The position numbers and the translations under genes are program-made. 64,000 nucleotides of DNA from Pardosa pseudoannulata. Lineage: Eukaryota; Arthropoda; Arachnida; Araneae; Lycosidae. The stretch lies in the NCBI GenBank assembly GCA_032207245.1, contig CM063502.1, positions 48,787,404 to 48,851,403 of the forward strand, written 5' to 3'. How positions within the stretch are numbered: the stretch's first letter is position 1; each line of letters begins with the position of its first letter. The notes beneath the pieces were generated by a model. The model did no database searches. It was given only the letters and a program-made list of their open reading frames with translations, and was not told the DNA's origin. Below are positions 40,452-55,400 of the stretch, one piece after another.

Positions 40452-43400
40452 CTGTAGTGTTAAAAACTCTATTTTCAATTTATGGCTCTCAAAAATTTGA
40501 AAGACTATCAGAATTAGAAAGCTATTGTCATAATACTTGAATTTTATTGCTCATATATGACAGTTTTACTTAGAATGCAGTTTTAATTAGATTTCTGTCT
40601 TTTTGCATCTGTACTCACATATGATAAAATTATTGTCCATGTATAAACAGGACTGCTAATATCCATTGATAAACTTATTACAGAGGGCAAACACATCTAA
40701 GGTAGGTGGATTTCAATAGTGCAAATAATACTGTCAAGAAATATAACTGGCATAAATCAGTCTAAAGACAAATTTTAAATTGTGCATAGCTTTTTCTTCA
40801 AAACAGATAAGTGAATATTACATTTTTCCTGTTCAAAAATTACTAACAATTACAGGTTTTTTTTCAGAAAGCTATTTAAAATTAACAATACATTTAAGTC
40901 TGATTTGTACTCCTAAACGGAATTTTGATTTAATGTGATTAAAACAAAACCTATTCATTGAGCTATAACAATTTTGAACTATAATAGAACTGTACTTCCT
41001 TTTCAAACTTTTACTTAAGTGAATTGGTTATCATTATTTTGATGAAAATATGACTTTTGAACTTTTTTCTTAATATACTCTGACATCTCTAGTATATTCT
41101 GACAAAATTTTAATATCTGATGGTAGAAATACATTAAAAAGCATTTTATGTTTTCTGTTGCTTTTTTGAAAAGGATTTACTTTAGTTAGATTTTTTGGGG
41201 TACATGATTGTGCTTAAAATGCTATAATTTAAACAGATATCTAATTAAAAAAAAAAAAGCAATTCTTAAAGGTTTATTTAATAAAATCAGAGATGGATTT
41301 TACAGTAAGATGAATAGAATTTTTTTTTTATAGAAAATGGAATATGCTAACTCTCATTAAAAAGTGTATCATAAAAAAGTGCAGTAGCAAGTTGATGAGA
41401 AATAAGCATGTTCCACTTGTAAGTAAAAAATAAGGACTCAAAATGAAAATAATTACTTTAAATGATCTTTAAGTTTTGAAATTGAAAAAGAAGAAATTTA
41501 GAGGTTCTATGGGAACCCTGTGTAGTTTGACGATTGAAATTGAGTTATATGTGAACATTTTATATGATAAAGTTAAGTTAAATAGCAGTTTGCAGTTGTT
41601 ATTTTTATACATACTTAAAAATAATGGTCTACAAGACTTAACTTTTGAAAGATGGTAACAAAACCATAATCTCAGAAATTAAGGAATAAGTAATAATGTA
41701 ACTACAAATTTAAATAAATAATAGTACACTTACCCCTTGAACATCATTTTTACATGGATTTTCACATACAATTGCTGGAGCTACAGCAATACGGATGTTT
41801 AAAGGTGATATAATTGGGCTGATTCTAACTGAATCATTTGAAATATTTCTATTTTCAGGTATAACTCCAATGTTCCATTCTAGGGCAGGATTTTCTCCCA
41901 TTGTCAAAGGATGATGAAGCACTAAATCTTTCTTAGTACTCTTATTCCATAGCATATTTTTTCCTGAAACTTAGAAAGATATCATGATATTAAAAAAAGT
42001 GTTACTGACATAAGCTAAATTATACTATTTTAAAGTAATTCTGATTTTTTTTTCTTTTTGCTAATGAGCTAAATTATAATTTCAATAGTTTTTTGAAGTT
42101 TTTAAAGTTTGATTTTTTATGTTTAAATACTGTTGGTTATATAATTATTTATTGAATGAAAAAGATGACTAAAAATAATAATTATTCTCTTAAATCATAA
42201 AACATTAACAATATATAACGTACAAAACTATACATAAAAGTTATTAGTAATTTGAGAGCAGTAGTTTCAAATTTTATTTTTAGAAAAATACTAAAAAAGT
42301 TAAATTATTTTATTTTACAAATATGAAAAGTAAGTCAAAATATTTATTGCACTATAATTATAAATGCATAATGAAGCTAATGTAAAACATGCCTAGATAA
42401 AACAATAATAAATAACAAAAAAATTAAATAATTATAGCATCAAAATGAATTCTTAAAACTTAAAATCTTCTTACAAAACTTAAAACAAATGCTATATAAA
42501 AATATAGAGTAGCTGAGATTCATTATAATTTCTCTTTATATTACTTGTGACTAATAAAACTTAATTTAAAATGCTTTAATTTTGTTACAATAATTTAAAT
42601 TTGCTATTCATATTCTTTATGCTAAATTTTTTTAAACAAAATTTACTGAAAAGTGAAAATTTTTATTTGATAATTGTTAATAGAAAGAAAAGTTTTGTTA
42701 CAGGAGAATACTTACGAGATCCTAAAGCAAATCCGTTAATATCCATTTGGTATTGCCGATCTTCAACTGCAGCTCCAGGTAGGGAAAGAGATTTAGAATC
42801 CATAGCAGCATTGTATACTTCAGCATCAAGAACAATTCGTGGTAGTGGATTTTCTACTTGAGATGTCAAAGTAATACAATCAACTTGACACATTAAAACA
42901 TCATCAGACTTATCTTCTTCACTATTTTCAGATTTTTGAATCTCATAGTTAATTAAAACTGTGTTTTCAGGCAGATATAACTGAATTATGCTGCTTTCAA
43001 TATATAACAGTGGTAAATTCTGACTGCAAAAGTTTATTCCAGTGGGATATTTTGGCTCAGAAATAATATTCAAAGGGCAGCAGTAAACAGACTGATAAAG
43101 TTTTACAAAAGGAGATAAAATTTGATAGGCTACATCAAAAAGTGACATCCATAAAATCAAATCAAAAGATTTTACCTTTATGTCAATTTCACTAATATAT
43201 TCCCGACCTTCTATTTTATCCTTTGAATTTTGTTTAGCACTCCATTTTTCTTTTGCATTGGAACACAAAGCTTTAGTATATGTAGCTACTAAAAATGGTT
43301 GATTATCTGTTTTTACTACAGAATGCTGTGTACTAGAGGTACTACTGATTGAGGATGATTTTAGAGTCTTAGACATCATGTCATTACAGGATAATACTAC

Positions 43401-46400
43401 TCCTTCAAAAGGACCTGGATGCCATTCTTGTATTTTGTTCCTAAATATAAAGAAGAATATCAGTGAATTCAAAGTTAGATGCAAATACAAATATGTACTT
43501 AATTACAAACACAAAAGTAGAACTTATAAATTTTTATGCATATACTAATCTAATAATACATGTTAATTTGATATTATAGGCAGAAATTATCCTACCCAAA
43601 GTTTATAAAAAAAAAGCCTGTATTTATACAGAATTTTTATCTTTTTGCTTATGACATATTATTTTCAATGCAGTCTTAGTTCCCCTTCTGTGTTCAATGT
43701 AACTGACTGTCCCATTTCTCACTAGTGAAACCATATTGATGAAATACTTTATGGTACATGTTTTCCCAAGTCTTAACATAAAAGACATATTAGACAAAGG
43801 AGGAAAAGTAGAACCACATCAAAGTTGATGTGTTTAGGGCAAAAGAATAGTAAAAGTCAGTCAATTTTTCTAATTTTTTCTAATTAAAAATATCATGCTA
43901 TATATAAATAACCATGCCAACACTAATAGCAACATGGAGCTTATGGAGGTACCTTACTGATGGGTTAGTAGCCAATAAGTAACATATACTACCAACAATG
44001 GTCTAAAAGTGGTAATGATACATGCATCACATTGGACAAGCTAATAAAATCTCAGAGAAAGATAATATATTCTAATATGCTCAACCAATAAAAAAATTTA
44101 CAATAACTAAACACTATTTTCATATAATCACATCTAAACCTAAAGGTTTGTATTTAATAATGCATATACATATAAAATATTTATAAGATTTACTCACATG
44201 CTGGTGAAACAATTAGCACTTAATGATGTCAGCTTAACTTTAAGCTTTGAATACACACCCTGAATGTCTAAAGATGAAATTATTTCTTCAACTTCAAAAT
44301 TTACCTTGAAATCTACAATAAATGTAAACAAAATTACTATGCATAAACAGGAAAATAATATTTTGTTTACAAATAAAAAAATGTAAGAAGTATCTTAAAT
44401 GTGACAATTATCCAATTTTTTTCTAAGTTATTCCATACTTAATTTAGTAATTTATAAAGATTTAGAACTTTGAAGGAAATATTTTACTGTTTTCTATATT
44501 CTAAATGCAGAAATCAATGTAAAACTTTATAGGTTCATATTTGTAAATTTAGATCAAACGTATTTTGTAAGCTTCTAAAATTTCAATTATTGCTTTAATT
44601 TGTAATTCTTATAAGTTAATTCTTTAATTAGACAATAGAATGGGCAATTTATAATGAAAAATTAGGAGTGACACTTCTACCCATTTAAAGGTGGGTGACT
44701 GTTCACTTTGAAGAAAAGGTGTTCTCGGAGACTAAGCATCAGGAAAATAAATGAAAATATAGAGGAAATTGAAAAAAAAAATGATACAGGTAGTTTGATT
44801 CTCTCAATATTATAAAATAATTCTGACTTTTACATTAGTGTACTGAGGCATTTGAGGAGATACATAATGAAAGTTAACGTGAACTTTGACATGACTGCTA
44901 TCTTCATCATGACAATGCATCAATTCACACCTCCCAAAATACAACACAGTGTTCAGCTCATAACAACATACTTGTTGTTTCCTACCCCCAACCCTAACTG
45001 AATATTGATCAGATTTTGTGTTGTTTTCAAAATTGAAAATGAAACAGAAAAGGTGGCATTTTACAACTATATCTGACATTCAACAAGAATTACAGGATAT
45101 ATTTGAAAGCTTTCAAAATAACATCTCAAGGAGTACTTTTGAGGAATAGGAGAAGTAGGAGATTCTAATATATGTTTATAAGGAGACTATTTTGAGCAAG
45201 GAGGCAATCAATATTAGGTAAATTAAAAAAAAAAAAATTGCTTTTATATTGCATCCAAGAAAATTCTCATAGCACCTCCTATACACACATATACCTGGAT
45301 GATCCAGCTTGTTATCTAAAAAAAGTTAACTATGTTAACTATATAATAATTGGATGTAATTTCCCTCCCATTTTCTTCTTTTGACTACATTCTTAAAGAC
45401 TGAATTTTCTCTATAAATTATATGTTTAACGGAGGCAAAATGAAAATAATTAACACATTATAAAAAATAACAGTTTAGTATTAATTATGGAGTTCACAAA
45501 CTAACCTAATAACCTTTGTACCATAAATAGAGAAATAAATAAGATCATCAAATAAAATACAACAATAAGGCTTTGGAAAAAGCTTAGAAATCCCTGTTGC
45601 AGTTTTCTAACAGTGAGCTTACTTTCTATCTTACAATGAGCTTCTTTGTTTTAAAACAGTAGTATACTTTTCCATCCCATTTTACTTATTTTAATGTTTG
45701 CTCATGAGAAAAGTAAAATGCATCAGATATTTGTTGTTTAAAGTCTGCTTAAATAATATTATATATTATAAATGTTATTTTTAAAAAAATTAAACATTTT
45801 TTGCAATAATAATCCTTTATAAACTAAAACTACAAACTAAACTCTCTTTCAATTAACAGGATATTGGCATTTCTTATAACATAAATAAATTAGCTGCTAT
45901 ATAAGCCAATATACACCAAGCATGGGAATGAAAAATGTATTTTAAGAACTTACTTTCATACTCAGATTCAGGCAGAAGTTTACCAAACATTGTAATACTA
46001 AATTTAGATAAAGTTAATTGAGACCATAAAGTAAGTTTTTTGGCTTTACAATGGCTTTCTTGATTAGAAGCATTATCACAGGGTGCATCAGCTTTTACTT
46101 GTATTGGTAATGTATTTTCTTGAATATAAACATCTGGATTTATACTACTAGACTCTGGAGTATCAGGAAGTTTCAAATGAAAATATGAAACCCATGATTT
46201 TATTTTTTCAGCAAAACTAGGAAAAACAAATGATGATTTTATGCAGTCAGCAAGTAATATAGTCTGTAAAAAAAGGAAAAACTAACATAAATAAACAGTC
46301 CTAAAATATAAAAAAGTTTCACTCTTATTTTATGAAATAAAATATTCAGTTATATTCATGTTACCACTTTTAGCTATTAAGAAAACTTTTTTCCATTTTA

Positions 46401-49400
46401 TTAAGAGAAGGCAAAAAAAAAAAAAAAATTACCTGTTTATATATATATATATATATACACACACACATTTGATATTTAAAGTTTTACTATTCTGTCAGAA
46501 AATAATTTAAACTATATTAAAAATGGTACCTTTTTTTAAACTTTATCATGAATTACTAGACACAAAGATTAAAATTCCATTTATATTTAAAATTCAGAGA
46601 AGTTACTTTCTGAACTTAAAATGCCCCATTTTTCTTAGGACTTGAAAAATTCAAATTAGGAGACTTGGATTCTAATGGCTAGAACTTAAATCAGTTTTCC
46701 TGCAGCATGAACTGTTATAAATAAAGAATACAGAATAATGTATGATTCGGATTCTGATTTGGAGCAATCACACACAGTTAACTTTAAAAAGAATTCGTAA
46801 GCTGGTATGGCATATGCCATGTAGCTAAGAGTTAACTTTTAATTTTATTCATTGATTCTTCTTAATGCTACAGCAATTCAGAAGATACTAGAATACCTGT
46901 ATTGCAAACTACAAATAACTGCAAAAGAATATTTGACTGATAGTCTGCAAATATCTGTCTTTTGGCTACACTTAATATGCAATAACTTAATGGATATCAA
47001 TTACTACAAGATCCACTATATCAGAGCATTATTGAACTGCATTTGTTTCATAGACTTTTTAAAATTTCTTTGTCATATAAAGATTCTGTTGTGAAAAACA
47101 TAAAATAGGTATTTAACATAAAAATCATGCATTGCCCTCTAACCTTTAGGAATTCCAGAAGAAACTCTGAAACCTACATGTTGATTTTTCTGTGGAGTCA
47201 ATACGTTTACATGCAAAAATTGTAGATGATACTTGAGGGAAGTTATGATTTTACCAGTACACAATTTGTAATAATTTAATTATAAAATAATGAAAATATA
47301 AGAAATTAAAAGAGTACAGCAAGAAATAATCTTAAAAGATAAAGAAAAAAACATTTTATAATCTTTGTTAGATTAGTTTCCTTTTGCTATTTCCAGGTAC
47401 TTACCTGAAAAGCAGATAAATTTATGCCTAGAAATTTGCTGTCCATGTGTATGCAAAGTCCCAATTGATTCTGATCATTCTTAACTGATAGAGCAATAGT
47501 AGCTGACACAGCAGTCGGCTGCAGCAAATAATCAAAACTAATAGATTTGTCTTCTTTGTTTATAGCATAAGCACTGAAAGAATCAATTTGCAAATTCCAA
47601 GGAAAACAATCCTGGCCTATAATAAAAGAAAATAATACTATTAGTACAAGAATAATAAATTACAAATAGAAATGGCAGAACTTCAAATATTATTTCATAG
47701 TTTTCCTCATTATTAGAATTGTTAATATAATTATAAATAAACTTTATTTAAGACTATCTTTATTTTTTTTAATGAGAGCAACACAAATCTGTAGTTACTA
47801 AATATAAGATGAAAATAGAAATAATCATTATAAATGTAAGGTGGAGTAAGAAAAAATTCACAAATAAAAAAATTGTGTGGATACAGGACATATACCACTT
47901 TTTGAAACCAATAAATTATATTAAATACCTTTTTTCTCTTCAGTAAAACTTCTAATGGGAAATACACACTGCCAGATATATTCATCAAAAGAACTAGCTG
48001 AGCTATTATTCCTCATCTTTAACATAGGGAAACTGACAACAAAAGCTTGATTTAAGCAACCATTGAAAGCAGCTTTTCTCCAAGACTGTAATGTTGTTGA
48101 ACCTTCAATATGATCAAAACACCAAGATGAATGAGGCAGAAGTCCACACATACTTCCAATTTCAACCTGAATATAAAAAAATAATAATAAATCAACATAA
48201 TACCAAATATAAAAATACAACACTTTAAAATGACAAGTGTTAAATACTTAAATACAATCAGAAGAATACAATAAAAAATACTCACTTCTAAAACAAGGTG
48301 AGACAAAAGTTCTGAATGTTTAAAAAGGATATCTTCTAATTTTTTATGAAATTTTTGATTGTTGCTTGTTACTACAACTGTTGACAGGGATTTAGTTAAA
48401 GTTTGACTAACAGAAGCATCTTGAGTTATACTACTGCAAGTGGATCCATCTTAAAAATATAAATAAAAATGAAAGTGTATAATTTCATATCTACTTTTGT
48501 ATAAATTTGATGTACATTATAAATGATTATTGGTTAATTTATTTTAAGATTTACAGGATGAAACTACAAGTTCTTTTATTAAAAACATACAAAAATTCAT
48601 ATTTAAATTAAAAATTAGATTAAACATTTCTAATACACATACACACACTTATATACATATATGAATATATGTAATATATTAAAATTTTACCAAAAACACA
48701 AAGTATTTCCCCTAATTTTAATACCATATCATGATGAAGAATAGAGACTCAACCCAGGAGTGTAGTTACTTTTGTTATCCTATGAAATAGTCCTATCTTA
48801 AATATTATACTTATTTATTTCACATGGCTTTCATAGAATCTAATTTAGTCATTCCAACTATTAGGTTATTCCAAACTGCAAATTTGGAAAATGTTAAGGA
48901 TGGTAAAAATGCTGTTTTTGTTAATTGCTCTGAAAAAATGTCTTTCCCTCTAGGAAGTGAAGTTTTTATCAGTTTGCTGGTAACTCTCTAGTTAGTTGAA
49001 CATACTACAGAAGTCATCCAATTTTTTTAAAGTTCTGGAGTAATGAAATGAAATATTAAATGAATTTGATTTATGACTCTCATTTTTCAAATAATGACAA
49101 TGTATAACTGCAACAAGGATTTAAGTCTAGCCCCAGTAAAATAAATTTGAACAAACATCTTAATCTTCAGGTTAACTGCATGGCTACAAAACAAGTGCAG
49201 GAGATTGTTATCACAGCTAAGTAGTAGCATTCATGGCTGGAACTGTATAATATCGTAGATATAAATAAATGTAACTGGTAAAATTTCTCTTTACCAATCA
49301 AGGGAAATATATCTCATATTTTCTAATTGCTAGGGCTTACTTGGCATCATAACATAGATTCAGCAATCATAGTCTTAAATGTTAAAAAACATCTTTTAAA

Positions 49401-52400
49401 CAAGTAAAAAGTAATTTAAAGGTAAGGTTTTAGCACATAAAAACAAGAATTTGTTGGGTAAAATAATATATTTTCTACAAACAAAAAAATACATATGTTT
49501 TTATACATATTATAGATTACTTTTCCAAAACTTTTTATCCTTATATTAAAAATATAAAACTGCCTTTAGGAGACATCTACTTCTACTAGTGTCTCTTACA
49601 AAGTTTATTTTTGTAATAATGTGTATTTGACCAAATGATAAATGAAACTCTAATATGAAAATTAAACTTAGTATTGTTGTTTAATAGGGATTCTATTAGC
49701 AAACTGTGTTAATTATAATGTTATATTTTAGTAATAATTCGCAAAACCACATTTTCAACCCCACTATGAAAATGATACTAATTTTTGTGTATGTTCCAGA
49801 TCTGCAACATCTTGATACAAAGAATTAGCTGCTCTAAAAGTGAAATTATCTAAGAAGTGTTGATTTCTAATTTTTTTTTCTTAATTTGGTATGGAAATTT
49901 ATACATAGTCAAAAAGAGATGGCATGTAAGCATTTTAGAATACTTTTAAAAACCCTGGTTTGTGAGTTTGCATGTATTTCAATGTAGAGGTAAAAACTGT
50001 CATGTCAGCACTTTATTTTATATAAGGCTCTAGATCAATGATTCTCAACCTGTATGATGCAAGGATTTTTTGAAAATAATTAAAATTACTTAGTGTTGTA
50101 TCATTAGCATGAAATTTTATATTTATCATATGTCCTTTCCTAGTAAACTCCTTTCTGTATATCAGCATTTCAAATGTGTTAACCAACCATTCTTTGTCCC
50201 TATCAATACAAGTCATACTTTCTTTTCATACTATGAGTTTTGCTTTTGATTCAATAAGCAGGTATTTGCCTTTAAAATCTTTGAATAGGAATTTTTTTTA
50301 ACAATTTTGCAGTGTATATTTTTTACCCAGTGTTTTAATTGAGAAGGGGTTGCATGTTACTGCTATAAAGAGGTGTTGAAGTAAGTCTCTTGATTTTTAC
50401 TTTTCTGATTAGATAAATGTTCATAAAATAGCAGTAAAAGAAAACAAAAAATTCTCTGTTACAGAAAGTAACAGGATTTTGAGTAAAAAACAAATAAAAA
50501 AAGAGACCTGTGAACATTCTTGGGAAATTTTTTGAAGTAGATTACTTAAAGCTTTGTTAGAAATGAATATTATCAGCATGATAACTACATTACACATTGG
50601 TTTTCTTACTTTTAAATGATATTTGTAATCACCTGAATGGTTTCTTAAAAAATCTTTTCAGATTTACTTTTCCTGCATTTTTATTTGATATTTTCTTAGG
50701 TATGCTGCAAATAATTTCAGCAATATTTGGCATGCTGTCAATCAAAAAAAGGTTGACGAACATCGTCTTAAGCTCATGAGATATCTCTTTGTTACATGTC
50801 CATGGTTATAATATAGGTTGTAGCCATGTGCTTAGCATGCCTGAATGTCAAAGGGCTAAGAAACATGTTTAAACTGCAATAGTTTGAGAAGTTGTTTTAT
50901 ATTCCAGAAGATAACATTACTTGGGCTACAATTGAGTTTCATCAATTCCTTTGTCTAAGAGACAAAGGACTCTTAGCATTTGATATATATAAACATTTTT
51001 TTAAATCTAACTTAGTGCTTAAAGAAAACATATTTAAAAAATACTTACCTTCTAACTCAGTGGGACTAGTATTAAATAGTTCTTCTTCAATATGAGTGGT
51101 CAGATTGAAATTAGGAAGGGAAGTCAAAGATAACCAGCTAAGAAAAGCTGGCTCTAAACAAAATGTTGAACCACTGATATGTAAAACAAATAATGGAGAC
51201 ACTGTAAAAACAAAATGAAGTGGAAGTATGAGAACTGGAAAAATTGAAACATTTTGAGTATGGGTAGACTGATTTTGAAAAAAAAAAAAAAATCTAATTA
51301 CTTTTAAAATTAATTTATATTTTGCTTGTAGATCTTTAAACAATTTTCTAAAAAAACTTTAATTTGTTACAGGACTTAAAAGATACAAATAAACCACATG
51401 ACTTGGAGAAAAATCTACTTTTTATTAAAAAATCATTAAAATCTTCTAGAAGAAAAAATACCATTCAAACAATAACTTTTAAAGAGAGTGCATATAAAAA
51501 TTTTTTTAATGTAGTTTTAAAAGAAAATTTACGTTAAATAAGTGAAGATCCATATAATTAATTATACTAAAGGCAAAAGTAAAAGTAAAAATGTGTTACT
51601 ATAAAAACTATTTTTAGTTACCAATACATCCTTCAAAAATGTTTTTAGGGAAGCGTAGGCATATTTTTTCCTTTGATGAAAAGAATGTTCAATTACATAA
51701 GAAGGGATTATTCTTAGATTAGAAATAATTTAGAACGAACTTGAATACACTTGAGTTAAATATACATCACATGAGATTGTATTCTACATAAGAAAGACTA
51801 AACTATATTTTACAGAAGGATTTATTACAAAAAATATATGCTTATATAAATGTGTTAAACAATATTCTTATTTACAACATTTTCTTTGAATATAATAAAG
51901 ACTTGATTCTACTGATAAATATATAAACTATTAGAAAGCATGATGAACTGGTTGACTGAAATAGATATAAAATAAGGCAAAAACAAATCTTACATTTACC
52001 ACCCATTTCTTCAGGTATTTGTAAAACAAATCTCAAAAAGTTCAATTTTAATCTATCTCCTCTAACATTATCTGTCATTTCACTTTTGAAATTGGTACCT
52101 TTATGCACACTATGGGTTAATTCGGGAGCATGGAAAAGTACAGACAAATTTTCTGCAAAGAGTAATATTCATAATTATAAGACATGTTGACTATATAAAC
52201 TACATATACTATATAATTATTATAGCAGTACTTAAAAAATATTAAAAGATTTTTAAAAAGTATTACTTTGGTTTTGATATTGCACAGTAACAGATTCAAC
52301 AGATCCTCTTATAAATGAAATTTTGTCCGATTGAAGGAATGAACATCTGATATTACAGACTTCTCCAAATATCTTTTGAGGACCTATGACAATAAGAATA

Positions 52401-55400
52401 AAATAAACAGTAAAATAATTATTGAAATTGATATTTTTTAAGTATAGAATTTTCTATTAGAAGTAAATCCAACACATTGCTACTTGAGTTAGAAATAAAA
52501 ATAGTAGTATCAGTTTTATAAAACACTGTTAGACAGTTTCTTGTAAAATGACACATCAAGAGTTTAACAGAAAAAAATAAATTAATATAAACATTTGAAA
52601 GAAAACTGTTAATCAACATAACCAACAAATTTGTTTTATTAATTTTGTGAGTAAAATAAAATATTTTATTGCATTTATAGGTTCAAACAATATTTTCTTA
52701 CCTGCTTCAGAATTTAATACAACAGTCCTTAACTTTTGTAAACCTGCTGTATTTAAAAATTTGATGGTCCAGGAATGATAAATAGAAATGGCAGCTAAAA
52801 AACGAACTTCACATAACTGAAGACTGATATTAGTGCATTCCAAAGAATATTCTTTTTGAACAAGATCAGCATGTTCAACCCACTGTTCAGGCAACATTAA
52901 TGACTTTGTAAAAAGTGTCAGAGAAGTGCGCTGAATAATATTAAGTTCAGAAAACATACTTTCTCCTTCTTTTTGGAGGGACATTTCCAAACCAAACAAC
53001 TGAAAATAAATAAAAAGTACAAAACTAATACGCAAATTTTAAATCAAACTAGTTTTATGTACAATGACAAAGCTAGGGGAAGACAAGGGGGGGATATCTG
53101 TTTCTAGGCACCATTTTCATTTATGTTTTCTTGTTAAATGTACTAAAAAAGTAGACATAAAGCATTTATATTCACTTCAATATAAGGATATATTTTTTGT
53201 CCCTTTCTGATTTTAACTAACATAATATTAGTTCTATATAACCATTAGACAATGTATTTCCTCTACTACTCTAACATGTTTGATTTCCATACCAAAATAC
53301 TTTTGACATTATTAAACAGATCATGGGACTGATATGAGATATTACAGCATTACTGTATAACTTATTTCAAGTACCCTTCCTCTGTGTCAAGTGATTTGTT
53401 TTTATACAATTTTTACATGTTTTTGCAATGTTATGTTCGAATATTATTTTAGAATAATTAAACTTTTAAGTTACTATTAGTCTGAATTATGATGTTTTAT
53501 TTCATCCTTATAACTTTAGGGAAAACTTGAAAACATAAACACCCTTTAAAAAATTAAGATTATTTAAAATTAAATATGAATTTTTTTCTTAAAATGGTAA
53601 TATTTTAAATTCATTTTTAAAAAATCTTATCTTGGCAACGAGAGGATACAAGATTTTCAGTTGTCTATTGGAAATGAAAACCATAGGTACACCTCTGTTT
53701 ACATGTGAAATTAAAAAATTCTATTTGAAATGTATACTTAAACTAACTTGATAAAAAAAAAAGAGAGAGAAATGTAGTGGCAAAAGCTCTACTAACAAAG
53801 TGATAATACAGGAAAATATGATTTACAAAACATAAATGAAATATATTTTATAAAATTAAGATAGTGAAATAAAATGAATTTTCTTTTATAAATTTGCATA
53901 AAATAATATACTTCAAAACATTAGACAGTTTAACATACCTTAACAGATTTAGAATCATAACAATGATGAAGAAGAACTTGAGAAGAATTGCTGTTTGCTA
54001 TAGTTACAAGTCTTGAAGGATACATAGGCACACTTGCTTGAAGATCTATACAATCTGCATATATCTCAAGGTAAAACTGGGGTTCATTGACTTTTATAAT
54101 CTTAGATGGTCTTGCCCGTTTCTAACAGATAAAATTCATTCAGTAAGAAAAGCATATTTGATAATAGGAAATTAAAAATTACTATGGGTAAATTGATTTA
54201 ATAACTAGTTATGCCATATATCTTTAATACTATAAATATATAGTAAAATATAGATAATGTAATAAAAATGACGAGAGATTTATGAAACAATGCTTCTCTA
54301 GAACCACATGATTCCTTAGCACTGAAATAATTCTTTACAGAATAAAAATAAAAATCTTTCTAAAGGATTAGAATTTATATATACCTTTTTTCCTTTCTTT
54401 GTTTCTTGCTTACTGGAACTGGAATGATCAGCAACAAATAATCGGACAACTGGTTTAAAAAGTGTTAAATGATACTGTCTTGATGGAACAAATTCTTCTA
54501 ACTGCTCAATAATATCACCATCTATATCAGAGTTACGAACAGATGCTTTTCCTAAAAAAGTAATGACAAAATGTTGATAGTTAGTCAGCTGTTTATAACA
54601 AATTCAACCCCCTTTTAATTCAATCCTTTTTTTAAATTTCAAATTTAAAAGAAAATCTTACTAAAAATTAATATATGTTCTAATTTAAATCCAAAAATGC
54701 AAAATATTTTTGTCATTAAGAAGTTTAATCTTTACTGGTGGTCAAATATACAAAATCCCATTTACTGATCTTCAGTTTTTCCCCGCAGAGATTCTAGCTT
54801 TAAATCAAAAAAAATTTTTTGTTAGTATATTTATCAAATCTATAGTTTTAGTGCATTTAAAATATATATCTGCATAAAAAATATTAAAAATATGCAAAAA
54901 GTGTTTGAAAAATAGTGCCACAACTTATAGTAAAATCAGCTTTATAATGTTTGGGGGCCAAGAGAGCATAAAAACTCTGAAATAATTTATTGCTGATTGT
55001 TATATTACTAATTATGTTTAAAAAAAATGGTTATGAATATGAAAAATATCTAAAATTTTTTTTGCATAAGTTCTAAAAGATATCATCTTGCATATGAAAC
55101 TTTTCAAAACATGCCACAGTGCACATCACACTGCTCCTAATAGTACCATGTACCTTATCCTTTTACATATAATTGTGAAACATTTAAAAAAAAAAAGTAC
55201 TTAGCAACAAATTTACTTTCAATGGTGAAATTTTTCTTTTTGTCATATGACATACAATGACAAAAAGGAGAGGTTAACATTTAATCACACAAGTATCAAA
55301 GGAATTGTTTCATACAGAGCTTATATTTTAAAACTTAATCTTTTCAAAATAAAATACATTTATTTCAGAAGCAAGCTTACTATTATGCATCTATTTATAT

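Larger units (their letters stand above)
38391..41733 (-). other. VPS13B intron 20 (largest complete intron)
   Basis: A 3.3 kb intron with three microsatellite blocks (38740-38842, 40147-40210, 40374-40451), two SINE-A copies in opposite orientation (39108-39262, 39425-39590), and a short imperfect hairpin near 38557-38604. No coding signal. Confidence 0.75.

Noticed and set aside
44810..45079. 89-codon minus-strand open frame
   Set aside because: It is antisense to mariner fossil 3, whose plus-strand frames match the transposase.
46852..47094. 80-codon plus-strand open frame
   Set aside because: No recognisable domain and composition like the surrounding intron; treated as chance.
50013..50216. 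67-codon minus-strand open frame that might be a transposon relic
   Set aside because: Some likeness to transposase-type sequence was suspected, but no motif is clear enough to name a family.
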